Shown piece by piece: positions 1 through 4,998 of a stretch of DNA of 5,481 nucleotides. Positions within the stretch are counted from its first letter, which is position 1, and every line of letters starts with the position of its first letter. Both the position numbers and the translations under genes were made by a program. This DNA comes from Chloroflexota bacterium (lineage in GTDB: Bacteria; Chloroflexota; Limnocylindria; Limnocylindrales; CSP1-4). The stretch lies in the NCBI GenBank assembly GCA_021777365.1, contig JAJYDP010000372.1, positions 1 through 5,481 on the forward strand. The letters run 5' to 3'. Under the pieces are notes generated by a model. The model had not been told where the DNA came from. It worked only from the letters and a program-made list of their open reading frames with translations, and made no database searches.

Positions 1-831
1 GCGGCGCTCGAGGCCCACGTGGGGCAACTCCAGGACGCCCGTGTCCGGGAACAGCGCTTCGTCGCCGACGTGTCGCACGAGTTGCGGACGCCGCTCGCCG
101 CGCTCGTGGCCGAGGCGTCGCTGCTGCGCGACCACCTCGAGACGCTCCCCGCCGACGCCCGTCGCGCGGGGGAGCTGCTCACGGCCGACATCGGCCGCCT
201 CCGCCGGCTCGTCGACGACCTGATGGAGATCTCGCGCTTCGACACGGGGAGCGAACGCGCCGACTCGTCGGAGTTCGAGCTCGGGGCGTTCGTCCGGTCG
301 ACGGTCGCCGCGCGGCTGCCCGAGGCCCGGGTCGCCGTTCCATCCACGACCGACAGACCGTTGATCGTGGCCACCGACCCGCGCCGGCTCGAGCGGGTCC
401 TGGGCAACCTGCTGGACAACGCACGGGTGCACGCGGGCGGACGCGACGTCGAGGTCGAGGCGCGCGTGGAGCCGGGCGGGGACGGAGGCGATGGGGAAGC
501 GGTGGGCTCCGGTTCGCGCACGGTGCTCGTCCTGGCCGTCTCCGATCGCGGCCCCGGCGTGCCGCCCGGGGAGCTCCCGCACCTGTTCGACCGGTTCCAC
601 AAGGCCGACCCGTCCCGCCATCTCGGCGGCAGCGGCCTCGGGCTGGCCATCGCCCGCGAGCAGGCGCGGCTGCTGGGCGGCTCGCTCACCGCTGCGCCCA
701 GGTTCGGCGGCGGCATGCGGTTCGAGCTGCGGATTCCCGTGACACCATCGTTACCCGCCGGCGATGAGGGGGCGACGGGCGAGATGCAGGCTGGGCCGCA
801 GCTGGAACCCCACACGGAGTCGCTCAGATGA
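1..831 (+). CDS. Sensor histidine kinase, C-terminal part (5' end outside window)
   Basis: This is the catalytic half of a membrane-type two-component histidine kinase, which autophosphorylates on His and passes phosphate to a response regulator. The frame is open from base 1 (AALEAH before a GTG at 19), so the start and the sensor/HAMP region are missing. Visible boxes, numbered from that GTG: H-box VADVSHELRTPL with the phospho-accepting His20 (codon 76-78); N-box RVLGNLLDNARVHA with Asn134; G1 box DRGPG (176-180); F-box LFDRFHKADPS; G2 box GGSGLGLA (203-210). All ATP-binding motifs are intact, so the kinase should be active. A Gly-rich insertion (about 151-166) sits just before the G1 strand, and a 30-residue low-complexity tail follows the ATPase fold. 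The stop overlaps the next start as ATGA, implying co-translation with the lipoprotein gene. A response regulator gene probably lies just upstream (inference). The kinase assignment is firm; the stimulus is unknown. Confidence 0.95.
   Translation, partial: AALEAHVGQLQDARVREQRFVADVSHELRTPLAALVAEASLLRDHLETLPADARRAGELLTADIGRLRRLVDDLMEISRFDTGSERADSSEFELGAFVRSTVAARLPEARVAVPSTTDRPLIVATDPRRLERVLGNLLDNARVHAGGRDVEVEARVEPGGDGGDGEAVGSGSRTVLVLAVSDRGPGVPPGELPHLFDRFHKADPSRHLGGSGLGLAIAREQARLLGGSLTAAPRFGGGMRFELRIPVTPSLPAGDEGATGEMQAGPQLEPHTESLR
816..831 (+). promoter_or_regulatory. Ribosome binding site and ATGA stop/start overlap
   Basis: GGAG at 816-819 lies 8 bases before the ATG at 828, inside the end of the kinase gene. 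The kinase TGA (829-831) overlaps the lipoprotein ATG (828-830). This arrangement favours translational coupling of the kinase and the lipoprotein and fixes the lipoprotein start. Confidence 0.75.
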
Positions 832-1865
832 ACCACGACGCGCGGCATCGGCACGCCGGCGACGGCCATGGGCCCGAGGACGGCCCTGAGCCGGCCGGCG
901 GCCCGACCCGGCTCGTGGCCCTGCTCGCAATCATCTTCACCGTCGCCGCGTGTGCCCCGACCGTCGGCGATGCCGGCCCCCTCCCGTCCACGCCGGCCAC
1001 ATCCCCCTCGCCGGCGGGCGAGCCGATCTCGCCGGCCGTGTCGAGCGTGCTGCCGTCCGCCCCGGCGCCGTCGTCCGTGGCCCCACCCTCGCCGGGTTCC
1101 GCGGCGGCGTCGCCAGCCGCCGGGACGCCGATCCCGGGCACCACGCACCTGCAGGTCTACTTCTTCCTCGGCGACCGGCTCGTCCCGGTCCAGCGCGAGG
1201 TTCCCGCGACCGTCGCCGTCGCGCGGGCCGCGATGATGGCACTGCTGGCCGGGCCGGCGGCCGCCGAGTCGGCCGGCGCTGCCGGGTTGACCTCGGTGAT
1301 CCCGGCCGGGACCGCGCTGCTCGACATCTCTGTCGGCGGGGGGACCACGGTCGTGGATCTCTCGGGCCAGTTCGAGTCGGGTGGGGGCTCGGCCTCCATG
1401 TTCGGCCGGCTCGCCCAGGTGGTCTACACGCTGACCCAGTTCCCCACCGTGAACGGCGTCACGTTCCGGCTGGACGGCCAACCGGTCACGACGTTCTCCA
1501 GTGAGGGCATCGTGCTGTCGGGGCCGTCCGCCCGGGATGATTACCGGGACTACCTGCCCGCGATCTTCGTCGACCGGCCGGCCTGGGGCGGGACGCTCCC
1601 GAATCCCGCACGCGTCTCCGGGGCCGCAGACGTCTTCGAGGCCCAGTTCATCGCGGAGATCGCCACTGCCGACGGGACGGTGCTGGCTCGACGGAACGTC
1701 TCCGCGTCGTGCGGCACCGGCTGCTGGGGTACGTTCGACGCGACCATCCCCTACCGGGTAGACCACGCACAGCCGGGCTGGATCACGGTCTACGACCTCT
1801 CGGCGCGCGACGGCACGCGCGAGAACGTGCGCTCCTACCCGGTCACGCTGGCGCCAGCCGCATAG
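828..1865 (+). CDS. GerMN and Gmad2 domain lipoprotein
   Basis: This is a predicted lipid-anchored envelope protein of 345 residues. A hydrophobic segment (about 28-41) ends in the lipobox V-A-A-C with Cys42 as the likely lipidated residue. A Pro/Ser/Ala-rich linker spans about 43-105. A GerMN domain follows (about 107-228; LQVYFFLGDRLVPVQREVP, then TVVDLSGQFESGGG). A Gmad2 immunoglobulin-like domain ends the protein (about 246-343; FVDRPAWGGTLPNPARVSG, SARDGTRENV). GerMN domains occur in spore-germination GerM and in actinobacterial LpqB; Gmad2 often accompanies them, and the biochemical role of both is poorly defined. The start at 828 is supported by GGAG at 816-819 with an 8-base spacer and by the 4-base overlap with the kinase. 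It leaves an unusually long, His-rich segment of about 27 residues before the hydrophobic core; a GTG at codon 30 is an alternative but would lose the preceding Arg. Cys295 and Cys299 in the Gmad2 domain could form a disulfide. Likely role: partner or modulator of the adjacent kinase (inference). Confidence 0.88.
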   Translation: MNHDARHRHAGDGHGPEDGPEPAGGPTRLVALLAIIFTVAACAPTVGDAGPLPSTPATSPSPAGEPISPAVSSVLPSAPAPSSVAPPSPGSAAASPAAGTPIPGTTHLQVYFFLGDRLVPVQREVPATVAVARAAMMALLAGPAAAESAGAAGLTSVIPAGTALLDISVGGGTTVVDLSGQFESGGGSASMFGRLAQVVYTLTQFPTVNGVTFRLDGQPVTTFSSEGIVLSGPSARDDYRDYLPAIFVDRPAWGGTLPNPARVSGAADVFEAQFIAEIATADGTVLARRNVSASCGTGCWGTFDATIPYRVDHAQPGWITVYDLSARDGTRENVRSYPVTLAPAA

Positions 1866-1922
1866 GTTGCGCGGGTTCGCAGGCGTGCGGCACTCGGCTG
1901 CGGGCCCACGGAGACCACATCG
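1866..1922. other. Short gap between convergent genes
   Basis: These 57 bases separate the stops of the plus-strand lipoprotein gene and the minus-strand membrane-protein gene. Termination of both transcripts would be expected here, but I see no convincing GC stem followed by a T-run. The only symmetry noticed is a 4-bp TGCG/CGCA stem at 1868-1881, which is too weak to call a terminator. Confidence 0.5.
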
Positions 1923-3689
1923 TCACCCGTGTACTCCCCGGATCCGGAGCGAGAACCCCGCCGGCAGCCCGGCGCGGAGCGCCGCGTTGAGGGCCTCGAA
2001 GTCCGCGCCGGCCGGACCGACGATCTCCACCTCCTCGGTCGCCTCGATCGGGGCCGCAGTCGTTTCCACGCCAACAGGCACCCCGAGAACCGGTGGTGCA
2101 AGGACCTCCGCCCGGCCGGCCCCTGCCAGCCCCGCCACCGCGCCCGCCGGCTCCCTCGCCTCCGCTTCCGCGCCGGCGCGGACCCGGAGGTCGCCCCGGA
2201 GGACGCCGGCGTGATAGCCCAGGAGCGCGATCGCGACCACCAGGACCCCCAGCGGGCCGCTGAGATCGGATCCGAGACTCACGGCCTCCAGCCCGACGAC
2301 GACGCGAATCGTCTCGTACAGGATCACCGCCAGCGAGGACGCGGCCGCGACGAGCGTCACGCCGCCCACCAGGACGAGGTACGCCCGGCGCGCCGTTGAG
2401 GCCGCCTCGATGCCGGGAGCCACGGCCGTCCGGGTCTGCACGCGGTACCACGCCGCGAGCCAGATCGGGGTGGCGACGATCGCGTAGCCGGCGAACTGGC
2501 TCACGTCATGGCGCCAGACCTCCTCGAGCCCGAGAACCGCCGACGGGCCGCCGAGAGCGACATCGAGCGCGATACCGAGCGTCCGCGCGGCGGCCACGCC
2601 CGCGAATGCGAGCCCGACCAACGAGACGAGCAATTCGACCAGCCGGTCCGTGGACGACCGTCGCGACTCGCCGCCGAAGGCGAACCCCTCACCCACGGCC
2701 CGACGCCGGTGCCACCACCAGGCGACCACGAACGGGATCGTCGAGAGCGGGGGCCCGACGACATCCTGGATGAGACGGGCCGGATCGTCGTATCCGGCGA
2801 CTCCGAGGCCCCATGCGAGGACGGAGCCGACGGCCGCGGCGAGGGCGACGACGACGACCCCGACGCACGCCACGATCAGCCACATGGAGCACGCCACGCG
2901 GACCCGCGACCCGCGCTCCTCGACCACCCACGGATGGTCGGGCGCGACGAGACTGCCCGCGTAGCGCCAGTGCCCCACCCAGACGAGGCCGCCGACGAGG
3001 CCCTGGGCGATCGACGCGGTCACCGGGGCGACCCACCAGTCCGTACCGCCGGCGAGCGGCTCTCGCCCCACGGCCACGCTGAGCCCGGTCGCGATCAAGT
3101 CCGAGAGGGCAAACAGCGCGGCAATGGCCCCCACGAGCACGGCCCCGTACAGTTCGAGCCGCGAGATCCACGCCGACGCGCCGGTCATCGGCCCAGCCCG
3201 GACATCCCGCGCCCTCGTCCAGGCCAGGTACGACCACGCGAGGAGCGCGACGACGGCGATCGCCAGCGAGCCCGCGACGTCCGCGTAGTAGTCCAGGCGG
3301 GTCCCCGAGAGGTTGCGCAGGCCCTCGCGCAGCACGTCGGCGCTCGAAACGGCGCCGGCCCAGAGGGTCGCGCCAAGCGCGAGCGTGAAGAAGACGGCGC
3401 GGAGCACGGATCGTCGCTCGACCTCCGCCGCGGCGCCCCCGTTCCGGACCATCCGCTCGGTGTACCAGGTGTGCCCCAGCCACAGGGGGAGACCGACGAA
3501 GGTCAGGGCGATCGCGAGGCTCAGATCCTCCCGCGTGCGGTCGATGGCGGGCGTGATGAGCGTCTCACCGGTCGGCTCGAAGCCGAGCTGGTCGAAGAGG
3601 AGGCGCAGCAGGCTGACCAGGCCCGCGAGCAGGAGCCCGAGGCCCGCCGCGGACACACCGTAGAGATAGAGCCGCCGAGCCGTGAGCAT
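1923..3689 (-). CDS. Polytopic membrane protein of six two-helix repeats (DUF5671-like)
   Basis: This 588-residue integral membrane protein has unknown function. It contains six repeats of about 85 residues, starting near residues 4, 92, 174, 262, 346 and 432. Each has a hydrophobic helix, a loop and a second helix ending in a Trp/His-rich motif: LPLWLGHTWY (67-76), LLAWSYLAW (149-157), LVWVGHW (235-241), VVAWWWHRRR (321-330), TPIWLAAWYR (407-416) and the weaker LLGYHAG (489-495). That predicts about 12 transmembrane helices. Opening motifs such as ARRLYLYGVS and ERRSVLRAVF resemble DUF5671 proteins; this naming is from memory of the family. After residue 500 comes an Ala/Glu/Pro-rich linker and a short folded-looking tail (EEVEIVGPAGADFEALNAAL, 552-571, and on to 588). 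The start is supported by GGGAGGT about 8 bases upstream. The gene begins 15 bases after the stop of the NTF2-like gene, so the two are probably co-transcribed. A channel, transporter or sensor role is possible, but no catalytic motif is seen. Confidence 0.85.
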   Translation of the reverse strand: MLTARRLYLYGVSAAGLGLLLAGLVSLLRLLFDQLGFEPTGETLITPAIDRTREDLSLAIALTFVGLPLWLGHTWYTERMVRNGGAAAEVERRSVLRAVFFTLALGATLWAGAVSSADVLREGLRNLSGTRLDYYADVAGSLAIAVVALLAWSYLAWTRARDVRAGPMTGASAWISRLELYGAVLVGAIAALFALSDLIATGLSVAVGREPLAGGTDWWVAPVTASIAQGLVGGLVWVGHWRYAGSLVAPDHPWVVEERGSRVRVACSMWLIVACVGVVVVALAAAVGSVLAWGLGVAGYDDPARLIQDVVGPPLSTIPFVVAWWWHRRRAVGEGFAFGGESRRSSTDRLVELLVSLVGLAFAGVAAARTLGIALDVALGGPSAVLGLEEVWRHDVSQFAGYAIVATPIWLAAWYRVQTRTAVAPGIEAASTARRAYLVLVGGVTLVAAASSLAVILYETIRVVVGLEAVSLGSDLSGPLGVLVVAIALLGYHAGVLRGDLRVRAGAEAEAREPAGAVAGLAGAGRAEVLAPPVLGVPVGVETTAAPIEATEEVEIVGPAGADFEALNAALRAGLPAGFSLRIRGVHG

Positions 3690-3707
3690 CGGACCTGACC
3701 TCCCTCA
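3690..3707 (-). promoter_or_regulatory. Ribosome binding site overlapping upstream stop
   Basis: Read on the minus strand, the sequence before the ATG at 3689 contains TGAGGGAGGTC. The TGA is the stop of the NTF2-like gene (3707-3705), and GGGAGGT starts right after it, about 8 bases before the start. Ribosomes finishing the first gene would sit on this site, which supports coupled expression of the two membrane proteins. Confidence 0.7.
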
Positions 3708-4202
3708 GGTGTACGAGCGCTGGGTCCCGATCAACCGTTCGTCGATCCGCCACGAGCCGTTCTCGAGAACGAGACGGACCGTGTTGGTGTAGCGGTAGCG
3801 AGAGGATTGGAGGCCGGCCGAGTAGGTACGCTCCAGGGTCAGGTGGAGCGTTGCCCGGTCGCCGCTCCGCTCCGCCCGATCGATCCAGACGCGGACGTTC
3901 TGGTCCGCGTCGGAGCGTGCCGTGCTCTCGTCGATGAATGCCGAGAGGGTCATCCCGGAGCGGACCCGCGCGGAGAAGTAGGTGTAGGCGGTCTCGTAGT
4001 CGTTCGCGTCGAACGCCGCCAGGTAGCGCTGGTAGGCCCCCTCCGGCAGATCGGGGGCGTACGTCGTGGGCCGTGCGGCGAGGAACAGGACGGACGCGAT
4101 CGCCGCGACGACGAGCAGCGCCACGACACCAGCGATCGCAACGAGCGGGCGACGTGCGCCTGCGGCGGGCCCCGCACTCGGCACCGCTGACGAGGCGCCC
4201 AT
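3705..4202 (-). CDS. Single-pass membrane protein with NTF2-like extracytoplasmic domain
   Basis: This 165-residue protein starts MGASSAVPSA. An Ala/Gly/Pro-rich N-terminus with a double Arg (17-18) precedes one transmembrane helix (about 20-43). A domain of about 110 residues follows: PEGAYQRYLAAFDANDYETA (53-72), FSARVRSGMTLSAFIDES (76-93), then strands ending VRLVLENGSWRIDERLIG. The pattern of paired helices, a curved sheet and a closing NGSWRIDE strand is typical of NTF2-like/DUF4878-type domains, which often act as small binding modules outside the membrane. The open frame extends upstream to an ATG at 4301, but the ATG at 4202 is preferred: it has a strong GGGGGG element 6 bases upstream, and the extra 33 residues look non-coding. 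It is followed after 15 bases by the polytopic protein, probably its partner. The specific ligand or enzyme activity cannot be told. The gene is convincing; the fold assignment is moderately sure. Confidence 0.8.
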   Translation of the reverse strand: MGASSAVPSAGPAAGARRPLVAIAGVVALLVVAAIASVLFLAARPTTYAPDLPEGAYQRYLAAFDANDYETAYTYFSARVRSGMTLSAFIDESTARSDADQNVRVWIDRAERSGDRATLHLTLERTYSAGLQSSRYRYTNTVRLVLENGSWRIDERLIGTQRSYT

Positions 4203-4386
4203 GATTACCCCCCTGCGCCCTTGCCGGAACGTACCGGGCTCGTCCCCGCAGCGCGTACTGTCCGCCGCCGTACTCCGCGGGACAAGTGCCGGTAGGCCCA
4301 CGCTCCTCGCCCCCGGTCCGCCTCCCGTCTGTCGCGGACTCCGGGCGAGCCCGAGGCGGGTCGCGCTGAGCGGGGGCCCGGCCTCA
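4203..4386 (-). promoter_or_regulatory. Leader and probable promoter region of the NTF2-like/polytopic operon
   Basis: These 184 bases lie between the stop of the LuxR-type gene and the start of the NTF2-like gene, both on the minus strand. A purine-rich ribosome binding site (GGGGGG, 4208-4213) is at the gene-proximal end. No convincing -35/-10 pair is seen; a TTGTCC at 4279-4284 (minus strand) has only a poor partner. Three CGTAC words occur at 4230-4234, 4254-4258 and 4269-4273 (plus-strand reading) and might be part of an operator, but this is speculative. No terminator hairpin with a T-run was found for the upstream gene, so read-through is possible. Confidence 0.3.
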
Positions 4387-4815
4387 TCACCTGCCGCGCG
4401 GCGGCAGGTCCGTGTCCCTCGTGATTCCCACCGCGCGCGCCATTGCCACGGCCGCGGTCCGGGAGGTCACCCCGAGCCTGGCGTACGCGTGCGACAGGTG
4501 CGTCTTCACCGTATTGGGCGACACCACCAGCCGCCCCGCGATCTCGTCGTTCGAGAGGCCGCTCGCCAGCAGTGCGAGGATCTCGGCCTCGCGGGCGGTG
4601 AGCGGCCCGTGCAGTGGGATCATGGCGCCGGTCCGGTCGGCCGCGGGAGTCGCCAGCGCTGCTGGCGGCGAACCGGGCGCGCGGGCCTGACTCCGCGCCA
4701 GGGCGCTGCCGCCCAGCAGGACGACCAGCGCGAACGCGCACAGCGCCGCGAGGTCGAGCGGCCGGTCCGCGTTCCCCGTCCCGGCTGGGTACGGGTCCCG
4801 GCTGGGTACGGCCAT
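4387..4815 (-). CDS. LuxR/GerE-type regulator, C-terminal portion with HTH domain (gene split by frameshift)
   Basis: This frame gives 142 residues from an ATG at 4815. It contains one transmembrane helix (about 19-40, LDLAALCAFALVVLLGGSAL), a short linker, and a complete GerE/LuxR DNA-binding domain (about 70-131): LTAREAEILALLASGLSNDE, EIAGRLVV, and a recognition helix SPNTVKTHLSHAYARLGV. The domain binds DNA as a transcription regulator; no receiver domain is present. The ATG at 4815 has no ribosome binding site and its first residues come from a duplicated segment, so it is probably not the native start. The remaining membrane part lies upstream in another frame (4812-5012), and removing one copy of a 17-bp duplication fuses them. 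A second ATG at 4623, overlapping the stop of the upstream frame as ATGA, could yield a 78-residue free HTH protein. The HTH identity is firm; whether the protein is functional as it stands is uncertain. Confidence 0.75.
   Translation of the reverse strand: MAVPSRDPYPAGTGNADRPLDLAALCAFALVVLLGGSALARSQARAPGSPPAALATPAADRTGAMIPLHGPLTAREAEILALLASGLSNDEIAGRLVVSPNTVKTHLSHAYARLGVTSRTAAVAMARAVGITRDTDLPPRGR
4778..4811. repeat. Exact 17-bp tandem duplication causing a frameshift
   Basis: GTCCCGGCTGGGTACGG occurs twice with no gap, at 4778-4794 and 4795-4811. Seventeen is not a multiple of three, so the second copy moves the minus-strand reading frame. Both frames encode PYPAGT at the repeat, once in each copy. 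With one copy removed the reading is LIDLQWPYPAGTGNADRPLD, a smooth join of two membrane segments. Confidence 0.9.
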
Positions 4816-4982
4816 TGCAGGTCGATGAGCACCGCGGCGACGAACGCCGTGACCAGGCTGGCCCAGAAGCCTGCCAGGCGCGCGGTCGCCATGACCGCGA
4901 CCACCACCGGCAGCAGGGCAACGTCGAGGCGTCCGGGGGCGAGCGCCAGCCCATCGACGGAGCGGCGCGCGGGCGAGTAGCG

Positions 4983-4996
4983 TCCCTGTCCAGGGA
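4983..4996. promoter_or_regulatory. Small inverted repeat near the 5' end of the LuxR-type gene
   Basis: TCCCTG (4983-4988), TC, CAGGGA (4991-4996) form a perfect 6-bp inverted repeat with a 2-base centre. It lies close to the uncertain start of the minus-strand regulator and could be an operator for a dimeric protein, possibly autoregulatory. The arms are short and chance occurrence in GC-rich DNA is quite possible. Confidence 0.25.
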
Positions 4997-4998
4997 GT

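Noticed and set aside
1866..1922. Intrinsic terminator between convergent genes
   Set aside because: No stable stem followed by a T-run on either strand.
1843..2451. Minus-strand open frame of 202 codons
   Set aside because: Out-of-frame shadow of the membrane-protein gene; Gly/Arg-rich product with no recognisable fold.
2508..3698. Long plus-strand open frame of 396 codons
   Set aside because: It is antisense to the polytopic membrane protein, gives a charged Arg/Pro/Asp-rich product with no domain, and is explained by the GC-rich codon pattern of the real gene.
4203..4301. Upstream ATG at 4301 for the NTF2-like gene
   Set aside because: The 33 extra residues look non-coding and the ATG at 4202 has a strong, well-spaced ribosome binding site.
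4066..4980. Plus-strand open frame of 304 codons
   Set aside because: Antisense to the NTF2-like gene and the LuxR-type regulator; Arg/Pro-rich composition typical of a shadow frame.
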